The notes under the pieces: generated by a model | Databases searched by the model: none | Seen by the model: the letters and a program-made list of their open reading frames with translations, nothing else | What the model was told of the DNA's origin: nothing | Source of the DNA: an uncultured Alphaproteobacteria bacterium | Lineage (GTDB): Bacteria; Pseudomonadota; Alphaproteobacteria; Rhizobiales; Hyphomicrobiaceae | DNA length: 5,777 bases | Reading direction: 5' to 3' | NCBI GenBank assembly: GCA_937950105.1 | Contig: CALFEM010000325.1 | Span: 1-5,777 of the forward strand | Shown here: positions 1 to 5,485 of the stretch, piece by piece | How positions within the stretch are numbered: the first letter of the stretch is position 1 | Layout of the letters: each line of letters begins with the position of its first letter | Program-made: the position numbers and the translations under genes

Positions 1-50
1 CATACGAGGTGCCTAAGTGACTGGAGTTCAGACGTGTGCTCTTCCGATCT
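1..50 (+). other. Unremoved Illumina TruSeq index adapter (artefact)
   Basis: These 50 bases are synthetic. Positions 17-50 begin GTGACTGGAGTTCAGACG and end in GCTCTTCCGATCT, which is the TruSeq read-2 adapter arm. Positions 1-16 (CATACGAGGTGCCTAA) match the end of the P7 index primer, with the six-base index GCCTAA at 11-16. GCCTAA is the reverse complement of TruSeq index 3 (TTAGGC). The only difference from the expected primer is G instead of A at position 9. The match is from memory of the published oligo sequences, but its length leaves little doubt. Genuine sequence begins at about base 51, and anything called across this junction is artificial. Confidence 0.97.
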
Positions 51-110
51 CGATCAAGGTGCCGCGTCCCGAGGATTGCTAGACAAGGGCACCGCGAGAG
101 AGCCCGCACG

Positions 111-116
111 AGGAGG
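111..116 (+). promoter_or_regulatory. Ribosome binding site of the universal stress protein gene
   Basis: AGGAGG is a full Shine-Dalgarno core, four bases before the ATG at 121 (six if its centre is used). It decides the start of the gene. The open frame extends upstream to an ATG at 34, but that codon lies inside the sequencing adapter and cannot be real. The native 51-110 segment should hold the rest of the leader and perhaps part of the promoter, which is cut by the contig end. Confidence 0.85.
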
Positions 117-120
117 GAAC

Positions 121-963
121 ATGGCCATCAAGGATCTGCTGGTTGCCTACGACGGCAACGAAGCCTCGCAGCGCGCGCTCGCATTCGCCGTGCAGATGAG
201 CCGCAAGTACGGCGCGGCCGTCACCGGGCTCTCGGTTTCGAAGCCCGAGCCGTTCGAGAGCCACCTGCGCCGCTGGATTCCCGACAACGTCAAGGAGAGC
301 ATGGTCGCCGCGCGCCTCGACGCCATGAAGTCGATCGAGGAAAAGTTCCGCGAGCAGCTCGGCGCCCTGTCGTTTTCGGGTGAGTCCGAATGGATCGTCG
401 AGGAAGGCGCGCCCGACCTGACGCTGGCCCGCTCGGTGCGCTTCTTCGACATGCTGCTGATCGGCCAGTTCATCACGGCGTTCTCGACCGAGCACCGGAC
501 CGTCGATCCGCACGAGCTGCTGCAGCGCGCGGGCAAGCCGATCATCATCGTGCCGCGTGACTATGAAGTGCGCCCGTTCAAGGAAGAGGCGGCGGTCGCC
601 TGGGACGGCAGCCGCAACGCGGCGCGCGCGCTGACCGACGCCATGCAGATCCTCGAGACCAAGAAGAAGCTCTACATCCTGAGCGGCAAGACCGAAAAGA
701 AGCACGGCCGCGATCTCGGCGAGCTGCCGGGGCTCGACCTGACGCAGCATCTGCGCCGTCACGGCGTCGCTGCCGAATTGATCACGCTGGAGCCGTCGTC
801 ACACGGTGTCGGCGCCGCCATCCTCGAGGCCTGCGACCAGCTGCAGCCGGACGTGCTGGTGATGGGTGCCTACGGCCGCGCCAAGTTCGGTTCGCAGTTG
901 TTCGGCGGCGTCACCCGCCACATCCTGCAGCACCATAAGCTGCCGGTGCTGGTGTCGAACTGA
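121..963 (+). CDS. Tandem-domain universal stress protein (UspA family)
   Basis: Encodes a 280-residue cytoplasmic protein made of two Usp (Rossmann-like alpha/beta) domains, roughly residues 1-148 and 154-280. Each opens with the hallmark strand and acidic residue: LLVAYDGNEAS with D11, and AAVAWDGSRNAA with D162. Each ends with a hydrophobic strand, KPIIIVP (139-145) and KLPVLV (273-278). The second domain carries the nucleotide-binding signature G-2x-G-9x-G at G249, G252 and G262, followed by GVTRHIL. The position usually Ser/Thr is Gly (G263). The first domain lacks this signature, so at most the second half is likely to bind ATP. Tandem Usp proteins are associated with survival under starvation, oxygen limitation or other stress; the exact role here is unknown. 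The start is set by AGGAGG at 111-116. No terminator is seen before pcm, so co-transcription is possible. Confidence 0.92.
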   Translation: MAIKDLLVAYDGNEASQRALAFAVQMSRKYGAAVTGLSVSKPEPFESHLRRWIPDNVKESMVAARLDAMKSIEEKFREQLGALSFSGESEWIVEEGAPDLTLARSVRFFDMLLIGQFITAFSTEHRTVDPHELLQRAGKPIIIVPRDYEVRPFKEEAAVAWDGSRNAARALTDAMQILETKKKLYILSGKTEKKHGRDLGELPGLDLTQHLRRHGVAAELITLEPSSHGVGAAILEACDQLQPDVLVMGAYGRAKFGSQLFGGVTRHILQHHKLPVLVSN

Positions 964-1068
964 GGCAAGAACCCGCGCGTCGGCGCACCGGGTGTTCCAG
1001 GCTGGCGGCGCTGCCACGGCTCCGGGCGTGACCTGGATGCGAACTCAACCCAAGGCGGCCGTCGCGCC

Positions 1069-1734
1069 ATGCCGATCGATACGACAGAGCAGGCCGGCGA
1101 ACGCCGCGAGATGATCGCGGCGCTGCAGGCAGCCGCCACCAGACTGCCGTCCGGCTTGCGGGCGGCGGTCGAGTATCCGGGCGTGCTCGACGCGATGGCA
1201 AACGTCCCGCGCGAAGCTTTCGTGCCGGAGGAGAGGCGCGACCTCGCCTACCGGCCGACGGCGCTCGACATCGGCCATGGGCAGACCATCTCGCAGCCGT
1301 TGATCGTCGCCGTGATGACCGGGCTGCTGCGGCCGGCCCCCGATCACAAGGTACTCGAGATCGGCACCGGCTCAGGCTATCAGGCGGCGGTGCTGGCGCG
1401 GCTGGTCGCAGATGTCTACTCGATCGAGGTGGTCGCCGCACTTTCCGGGCACGCCGCCGACGTCCTGGACCGCCTCGGCAGCAGCAACGTGCACCTCAGG
1501 GTCGGGGACGGGCGCGGGGGCTGGCCGGAGGCGGCGCCATTCGACGGCATCATCGTCACCGCCGCAGCCGCCGGGGATGTGCCCCCGCCACTGCTCGCCC
1601 AACTGAAACCTGGCGGAAGGCTGGTCGCGCCGGTCGGGGGCAAGAGCCAGAACCTGATGCTCGCGGAAAAGGATGCCTCGGGCGCCGTGGTGGTCCATTC
1701 CATGCTGCCGGTGCGCTTCGTTCCCCTGATTTGA
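1069..1734 (+). CDS. pcm: Protein-L-isoaspartate O-methyltransferase
   Basis: A 221-residue cytoplasmic enzyme that transfers the methyl group of S-adenosylmethionine to the carboxyl of L-isoaspartyl residues in aged proteins, starting their repair to normal aspartate. The family hallmarks are in order: IGHGQTISQPLIVAVMTGLL (68-87) around the substrate site; motif I VLEIGTGSGYQAA (95-107), which binds SAM; acidic E120 after the next strand (YSIEVV); GDG (147-149); motif II FDGIIVTAAA (158-167); and LKPGGRLVAPVG (179-190). The C-terminus is VRFVPLI. Length and motif set match complete bacterial Pcm proteins. The ATG at 1069 has a weak AAGGCGG at 1052-1058 upstream. The ATG at 1111 (Met15) is an alternative start that keeps every motif. 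It follows the stress protein gene by 105 bases in the same direction, which fits a shared stress-survival role. Confidence 0.93.
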   Translation: MPIDTTEQAGERREMIAALQAAATRLPSGLRAAVEYPGVLDAMANVPREAFVPEERRDLAYRPTALDIGHGQTISQPLIVAVMTGLLRPAPDHKVLEIGTGSGYQAAVLARLVADVYSIEVVAALSGHAADVLDRLGSSNVHLRVGDGRGGWPEAAPFDGIIVTAAAAGDVPPPLLAQLKPGGRLVAPVGGKSQNLMLAEKDASGAVVVHSMLPVRFVPLI

Positions 1735-1781
1735 CGGCACGGGGCCGGTTTTCTGATCCAGATCAATCACTCCGCGCGCGA

Positions 1782-1934
1782 ATGACGCAGTTGCGATTGG
1801 CACGGGCAACGCTCGCCGGCGTTGCAATTGTTGCGGCTGGTTGCACGTCGCGTGACACAAGAAAATTCTATTACATTCAGCATCTTGACGACCGGCGCGT
1901 GGGGCCGGGAGTGTTGCGCGTTGCAGGCTCGTGA
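1782..1934 (+). CDS. Possible small lipoprotein, 50 residues (doubtful)
   Basis: This short frame from the ATG at 1782 encodes a basic N-terminus (MTQLRLAR), a hydrophobic stretch (TLAGVAIVAA) and a lipobox-like AAGC with Cys21, then a short polar tail (TSRDTRKFYYIQHLDDRR). That layout is what a small lipoprotein with a type II signal peptide would look like. Against it, no Shine-Dalgarno sequence precedes the ATG, the tail is very short, and it overlaps an inverted repeat and a possible sigma-54 element. Chance occurrence in GC-rich upstream DNA is quite possible. I do not recognise a family for it. Confidence 0.22.
   Translation: MTQLRLARATLAGVAIVAAGCTSRDTRKFYYIQHLDDRRVGPGVLRVAGS
1806..1825. 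repeat. Perfect 7-6-7 inverted repeat
   Basis: GCAACGC and GCGTTGC are exact reverse complements separated by six bases (TCGCCG). As DNA, the 20-base dyad is the size of a typical dimeric repressor or activator site. As RNA, it would form a seven-pair hairpin. There is no T-run after it, so it is not an intrinsic terminator for pcm. It lies about 70 bases beyond the pcm stop. Confidence 0.5.
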
Positions 1935-1955
1935 CTTGTCGCTTCCGGGCAAAAC

Positions 1956-1970
1956 CATTGAATATCAATG
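1956..1970. promoter_or_regulatory. Perfect CATTGA-ATA-TCAATG palindrome, candidate operator
   Basis: Two six-base arms (CATTGA and TCAATG) are exact reverse complements with a three-base spacer, inside an AT-rich pocket. It ends ten bases before the candidate sigma-54 element that begins at 1981, so a bound protein would sit right beside polymerase. Resemblance to an FNR/FixK box (TTGAT-4-ATCAA) is only partial, because the spacing is three bases too short. The factor is unknown. Confidence 0.4.
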
Positions 1971-1980
1971 AATGCGAATG

Positions 1981-1997
1981 TTGGCATGCGCCTTGCG
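1981..1997 (+). promoter_or_regulatory. Candidate sigma-54 (-24/-12) promoter
   Basis: TTGGCATGCGCCTTGCG matches the RpoN consensus YTGGCACG-N4-TTGCW except for T in place of C within the -24 block and G at the last position. The invariant GG (1983-1984) and GC (1995-1996) are separated by exactly ten bases, as required. The predicted transcript start is near 2007, giving a leader of about 87 bases before the ATG at 2094. RpoN promoters need an enhancer-binding activator; no classic NtrC-type site is evident upstream. The match was made by eye. Confidence 0.42.
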
Positions 1998-2063
1998 AAT
2001 TAGAAGGGCATCGGCACGCCGCCGGTTCGATAGCGGTGATGCAGATCTGGGAAGGAAACAACC

Positions 2064-2076
2064 GGCGCGAGGCGCC
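2064..2076 (+). promoter_or_regulatory. Leader hairpin next to the ribosome binding site
   Basis: GGCGC-GAG-GCGCC is a perfect five-pair all-G/C stem with a three-base loop. It ends only three bases before the AAGGGAG Shine-Dalgarno sequence (2080-2086) of the exported Gly/Asn-rich protein gene. In RNA it could stabilise the leader or tune ribosome access. With only five pairs, chance formation in GC-rich DNA cannot be ruled out. Confidence 0.3.
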
Positions 2077-2079
2077 AGT

Positions 2080-2086
2080 AAGGGAG
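2080..2086 (+). promoter_or_regulatory. Ribosome binding site of the sulfur-globule-like gene
   Basis: AAGGGAG sits seven bases before the ATG at 2094. A second ATG follows immediately at 2097 with ten bases of spacing, so either could be used. Both give the same signal peptide with one Met more or less. Confidence 0.75.
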
Positions 2087-2093
2087 TGCGACG

Positions 2094-2492
2094 ATGATGA
2101 AGGCAATCAAGATTTCTGCGCTTGCTGCGGCTCTTGCGATCGGTGCGGCTGCGATGCCGACCAGCGCCAGCGCTTGGGGCTGGGGCGGTCCGTGGAACGA
2201 CGGCGGCTGGGGCAACGGCAATGGCTGGGGCAACGGCAATGCTTCGGGCAACTTCGGCATGAACTTCGGCGGCAACATGTCGGGCAACGGCAATGGCTTC
2301 GGCAACGGCTGGGGCAACAACGGCTGGGGCGGCCCGTGGGGCGGCTACCCGGGCTACGGCTACGCTCCGTATGGCTACGGCGCTCCCTACGCCTACGCTC
2401 CGGCGCCCTACGGCTACGCCCCCTACGGCGCACCGGTCGCTCCGCCGGCTCCGGCCGCTCAGGCCCAGGCTCCGGCTGCTCCGGCCCGCTGA
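2094..2492 (+). CDS. Exported Gly/Asn/Trp/Tyr-rich protein, sulfur globule protein-like
   Basis: A 132-residue precursor. Residues 1-27 form a clear Sec signal peptide: Lys3 and Lys6, a hydrophobic ISALAAALAIGAAA core, then SASA with predicted cleavage before Trp28. The mature part (105 residues) has no Cys and only two charged residues (one Asp, and the final Arg). It is built in three blocks: GWGNGN-type repeats with NFGMNFGGNMSGNGNG (about 28-80); a Tyr block with repeated GYGYAPYGYG and PYGYAPYG (about 81-115); and an Ala/Pro/Gln tail. This composition and block order resemble the structural proteins that coat sulfur globules in sulfur-oxidising bacteria. That is a likeness from memory, not a search result. 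Other structural or surface Gly/Tyr-rich proteins are possible. It has its own ribosome site, a possible RpoN promoter and a strong terminator, so it is probably a single-gene unit. Confidence 0.65.
   Translation: MMKAIKISALAAALAIGAAAMPTSASAWGWGGPWNDGGWGNGNGWGNGNASGNFGMNFGGNMSGNGNGFGNGWGNNGWGGPWGGYPGYGYAPYGYGAPYAYAPAPYGYAPYGAPVAPPAPAAQAQAPAAPAR
2205..2240 (+). repeat. Two perfect tandem 18-base repeats inside the coding region
   Basis: The unit GGCTGGGGCAACGGCAAT occurs twice back to back (2205-2222 and 2223-2240), encoding GWGNGN twice. Related degenerate copies follow at about 2281-2331 (GNGNGFGNGWGNNGWG). Identity at the nucleotide level, including third codon positions, points to recent duplication and possible length variation between strains. 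Confidence 0.8.
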
Positions 2493-2552
2493 ACTACGCT
2501 TCGCTTGCAGGAGGGTGCCGGCTGACCTCCGGCTCGGTACCCGATAGCCTCG

Positions 2553-2583
2553 ACGCCCGCCCTCACCAGGCGGGCGTTTTTTT
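2553..2583 (+). terminator. Rho-independent terminator after the sulfur-globule-like gene
   Basis: ACGCCCGCC (2553-2561) pairs perfectly with GGCGGGCGT (2569-2577) around a seven-base loop CTCACCA, and seven T's run from 2577 to 2583. This is a strong classic intrinsic terminator for + strand transcription, 60 bases beyond the stop. Read from the other strand it has no T-run after the stem, so it is probably not efficient for uvrD. Confidence 0.9.
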
Positions 2584-2636
2584 GTGCCGGATCGTCGCGT
2601 CGATCGAGGCCGTGAATCCGTCTCGCCGACAAATCC

Positions 2637-5327
2637 TCACGCGCGCTGCACGAAGCTGTCGACGACACGCTTCGAACCGGCCTTGTCGAAGTCGATCGAG
2701 AGCTTGTTGCCGTCGACGTCGGTGATGCGGCCATAGCCGAACTTCTGGTGGAACACGCGCTCGCCGACCGCGTACCGCGCCGGGCTCGACGACGAGGCGA
2801 TCAACTCGCCTTCGATAGTGACCGGCTGACGCGGCGCCGAGCGGGCATCGTATCGGGCGGGCTTGGCCGAGCGGCCGGCCTGTGCGTCGTCGGCGGTGTT
2901 GCGCTGGGCGCGCTTCCAGCCGGGCGTGTCGTAGTTGCCGGGCGCGCGGCCACCGGTTTCGTCGGAGCGACCACCGCCGCCGCTACCGATGCCGCGGTCG
3001 AAGCGGCTGGCCCCGAACGGGTTGCCATACGAGTGGCCGAAATTCTGGTAGGCGCCGCCGAACGGGCTCTTCGCCTCGACCACGTCGACATTGGCCTCGG
3101 GCAGTTCGTCGACGAAGCGAGACGGGATCGCCGACTGGTAGAGCCCGCGGTTGCGGCGGTTCTGCGCGAACGACACCTTGGCGAGCTTCTTCGCCCGCGT
3201 GATGCCGACGTAGGCGAGGCGGCGTTCCTCCTCGAGGCCGGCTTCGCCGCTCTCGTCGAGCGAGCGCTGGTGCGGGAACAACCCTTCTTCCCAGCCCGGC
3301 AGGAACACGGTGTCGAACTCGAGCCCCTTGGCGGCGTGCAGCGTCATCAGGCTGACGCGTTCGCCGTCGTCGCCCTGCTCGGTATCCATGACCAGACTGA
3401 CGTGTTCGAGGAAGCCCTCGAGGGTGTCGAACTGGTCCATGAAGCGGACGAGTTCCTTGAGGTTTTCGAGCCGTGATTGCGCCTGCGGGCCCTTGTCCGC
3501 CTGCCACATGGCCGTGTAGCCGGACTCGTCGAGGATGCGTTCGGCGAGTTCGGTGTGGCGCATGTCGGCAATGTTCGAGCGCCAGCGCGCAAACTGCTGG
3601 ATCAGGTCGGCGAGTGCGCGCCGCGCCTTGCCGCCGAGTTCCTCGGTCTCGACGATTTCCATCGCCGCCTGGAACAGCGGCACGCCGCGCGCCCGCGCCA
3701 GCTCGCGCACCGCCTTCAGCGAGGTATCGCCGAAGCCGCGCTTCGGCACGTTGACGATGCGCTCGAACTTGAGGTCGTTGGACGGATTGAGCGTCACGTC
3801 GAGATAGGCGATGGCGTCCTTGATTTCCTGCCGCTCGTAGAAGCGCGGGCCACCGATGACGCGATACGGCAGGCCGAGCGTGACGAAGCGGTCTTCGATC
3901 GAGCGCATCTGGAACGAGGCGCGCACCAGCACGGCGATCTCGTTCAGCCCGTGCTTCTGGCGCTGCAGCTGCTCGATGTCCTCGCCGATGATGCGGGCTT
4001 CTTCCTCGTCGTCCCAGACGCCCGTCACGGTGACCTTGTCGCCCGACGAACCATCGGTGAACAGCGTCTTGCCGAGCCGTCCGCGGTTCTTCGCGATGAG
4101 CCCCGATGCGGCGGCGAGGATGTGGCTGGTCGAGCGGTAGTTGCGTTCGAGGCGGATGACGGTGGCGCCCGGAAAGTCCTGCTCGAAGCGCAAAATGTTG
4201 TCGACCTCCGCCCCGCGCCAGCCATAGATCGACTGGTCGTCGTCGCCGACGCAGCAGATGTTGGGCGAGCCTTGCGCCAGCAGGCGCAGCCACAGGTACT
4301 GGGCGACGTTGGTGTCCTGGTACTCGTCGACCAGGATGAAGCGGAAGCGGCGCTGGTAGTCGGCGAGTACGTCCTTGTGCTCGGTGAAGAGCCGCAGGCA
4401 CTCGAGCAGCAGGTCGCCGAAGTCGCAGGCGTTGAGTTCCTTCAGCCGCGCCTGATAGGCGGCGTAGAGATCGCGCCCCTTGCCGCCGCCGAAGCCGTAG
4501 CCCTCGCCGTGCGGTACCTTCTCGGGCGTCAGGCCGCGGTTCTTCCAGCCGTCGATGAGGCCGGCGAGCTGGCGCGCAGGCCAGCGGTCCTTGTCGAGGT
4601 TCGCGGCCTCGATCACCTGCTTCATCAGCCGCAACTGATCGTCGGTGTCGAGGATGGTGAAGCCGCTTTTCAGCCCGACCAGTTCGGCATGGCGGCGCAG
4701 GATCTTGACGCCGATGGAGTGGAACGTGCCGAGCCACGGCATGCCCTCGACGGCGCCGCCGACCAGCTTGCCGATGCGCTCCTTCATCTCGCGCGCGGCC
4801 TTGTTGGTGAAGGTGACGGCGAGAACCTGGCTCGGCCAGGCGCGGCCCGAGGCGAGGATGTGGGCGATGCGCGTCGTCAGCACACGCGTCTTGCCGGTGC
4901 CGGCTCCGGCCAGCACGAGCACGGGGCCGTCGAGTGCCTCGACGGCGGCGCGCTGCTCCGGGTTCAGGCCCTCGAGATAGGGCGGTCCGGCGGCCGGGCG
5001 GCCAGCGGCACGCATGGCACGTTCCGAGATCGACAGCCGCTGCGGTTCGCCCTCGGGCACCGGATCGTGCGCGGGATCATGGCGGGGCGGAGGTGGAGGC
5101 GGCAGACCGGGCGACGAGAACGGCAGCCGGCCGTGCGGGCCGCCCGGCGCCTCAGACGTGCCAGCGGGGGAGGCAAGTGCGGCGTCTTCTTTCGCACGCG
5201 AGCGCGCACCGCCGCGACCGCCGCCCGCGGGGCGCGCCGGCGCTTCCGGCAGGTCGAACGGCAGGTCCTCGAACAGCGGGTTCGCGCCGCCCTCCGTGTT
5301 CCCGCTTCGTTTGCGATTCATGGCCAT
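2637..5327 (-). CDS. uvrD: UvrD/PcrA-type ATP-dependent DNA helicase
   Basis: An 896-residue superfamily 1A 3'-5' helicase that unwinds DNA in nucleotide excision and mismatch repair and removes obstacles from DNA. All core motifs are intact: Q motif LNPEQRAAV (121-129); Walker A AGAGTGKT (140-147); Ia VTFTNKAAREMK (171-182); II VDEYQDT (333-339); III GDDDQSIYGWRGA (361-373); IV RNYRST (395-400); V TLHAAKGLEF (662-671); VI RRLAYVGITRAKK (702-714). The C-terminus (about 852-896, ERVFHQKFGYGRI...) is the Tudor-like domain that in PcrA/UvrD contacts RNA polymerase, suggesting transcription-coupled work. About 115 N-terminal residues rich in Pro, Gly and Ala, including a six-Pro run (76-81), and a Gly-rich linker (about 755-850) appear disordered. 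These make it roughly 175 residues longer than the E. coli protein. The start at 5327 is not fixed by a good ribosome site; Met3 at 5321 is an alternative. It converges on the upstream exported-protein gene. Confidence 0.95.
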   Translation of the reverse strand: MAMNRKRSGNTEGGANPLFEDLPFDLPEAPARPAGGGRGGARSRAKEDAALASPAGTSEAPGGPHGRLPFSSPGLPPPPPPRHDPAHDPVPEGEPQRLSISERAMRAAGRPAAGPPYLEGLNPEQRAAVEALDGPVLVLAGAGTGKTRVLTTRIAHILASGRAWPSQVLAVTFTNKAAREMKERIGKLVGGAVEGMPWLGTFHSIGVKILRRHAELVGLKSGFTILDTDDQLRLMKQVIEAANLDKDRWPARQLAGLIDGWKNRGLTPEKVPHGEGYGFGGGKGRDLYAAYQARLKELNACDFGDLLLECLRLFTEHKDVLADYQRRFRFILVDEYQDTNVAQYLWLRLLAQGSPNICCVGDDDQSIYGWRGAEVDNILRFEQDFPGATVIRLERNYRSTSHILAAASGLIAKNRGRLGKTLFTDGSSGDKVTVTGVWDDEEEARIIGEDIEQLQRQKHGLNEIAVLVRASFQMRSIEDRFVTLGLPYRVIGGPRFYERQEIKDAIAYLDVTLNPSNDLKFERIVNVPKRGFGDTSLKAVRELARARGVPLFQAAMEIVETEELGGKARRALADLIQQFARWRSNIADMRHTELAERILDESGYTAMWQADKGPQAQSRLENLKELVRFMDQFDTLEGFLEHVSLVMDTEQGDDGERVSLMTLHAAKGLEFDTVFLPGWEEGLFPHQRSLDESGEAGLEEERRLAYVGITRAKKLAKVSFAQNRRNRGLYQSAIPSRFVDELPEANVDVVEAKSPFGGAYQNFGHSYGNPFGASRFDRGIGSGGGGRSDETGGRAPGNYDTPGWKRAQRNTADDAQAGRSAKPARYDARSAPRQPVTIEGELIASSSSPARYAVGERVFHQKFGYGRITDVDGNKLSIDFDKAGSKRVVDSFVQRA

Positions 5328-5335
5328 CCGTCGGG

Positions 5336-5341
5336 ACTATA
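5336..5341 (-). promoter_or_regulatory. Possible -10 box of uvrD, close to the start codon
   Basis: Read on the - strand, TATAGT matches five of six bases of the TATAAT consensus. Only eight bases separate it from the ATG at 5327, so transcription would start at or within a base or two of the start codon and the mRNA would be nearly leaderless. No convincing -35 hexamer lies 16-18 bases upstream, where the sequence is G/C only, and no clear Shine-Dalgarno site precedes the ATG. This is consistent with the idea but does not prove it. Confidence 0.3.
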
Positions 5342-5485
5342 CCACCGCGGCGCTGGCCGGAAGGGCCGGCGGGCCACGCTCCACAAATGGGTGGCCGCGA
5401 GAAAAAATCAAAAAAGCGCGTTAAGTATCACGGGGAACTGAGCGAATGCCGGTTCGGGCCTACAACTGGGGTCATCAGATGAAAC

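Larger units (their letters stand above)
1735..2093 (+). other. Regulatory intergenic region upstream of the sulfur-globule-like gene
   Basis: A stretch of about 360 bases without a convincing gene, between the pcm stop and the next start. It contains AT-rich pockets (for example around 1858-1878 and 1951-1980) that stand out from the GC-rich surroundings. It also holds two perfect inverted repeats, one good and one weaker sigma-54-like element, and the leader of the downstream gene. I did not find a convincing housekeeping -35/-10 pair with correct spacing, nor a terminator for pcm. The doubtful lipoprotein-like frame is the only coding candidate. Confidence 0.6.

Noticed and set aside
44..57. 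Half of an FNR/FixK box (ATCAA at 53-57) upstream of the stress protein
   Set aside because: The other half would fall at 44-48, inside the adapter, so the native sequence is unknown. A five-base half-site alone is not evidence.
964..1068. Search for a terminator between the stress protein gene and pcm
   Set aside because: Only short GC stems (such as TGGC...GCCA) without a T-run are present, so no terminator is called.
1731..1934. TTG start at 1731 overlapping the pcm stop, suggesting translational coupling of the small ORF
   Set aside because: TTG is a poor start, and it would place 17 extra residues before the signal-like segment. If anything is translated, the ATG at 1782 fits better.
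1931..2725. A 264-residue + strand frame covering the sulfur-globule-like gene
   Set aside because: It reads through the strong terminator and into the end of uvrD, and is Arg/Gln-rich low complexity. The overlapping 2094-2492 frame has a signal peptide and a ribosome site and explains the region.
2983..4737. A 584-residue - strand frame in a second reading frame within uvrD
   Set aside because: Same strand, shifted frame, Arg-rich and without motifs. The uvrD frame is uninterrupted, so there is no sign of a frameshift.
5352..5370. GCTGGCC/GGCCGGC hairpin upstream of uvrD
   Set aside because: Needs a G-T wobble, sits in very GC-rich sequence, probably upstream of the transcript start, and has no T-run. 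Chance pairing is likely.
3477..5441. A 654-residue open frame on the + strand opposite uvrD
   Set aside because: It lies entirely antisense to a helicase with every catalytic motif. Its product is Arg/Ala/Val-rich without recognisable domains, which is the usual codon shadow in GC-rich DNA.
5433..5460. GGAAC-like EcfG general-stress promoter before the cysteine-rich repeat gene
   Set aside because: GGAAC is present, but no CGTT follows at 16-17 bases.
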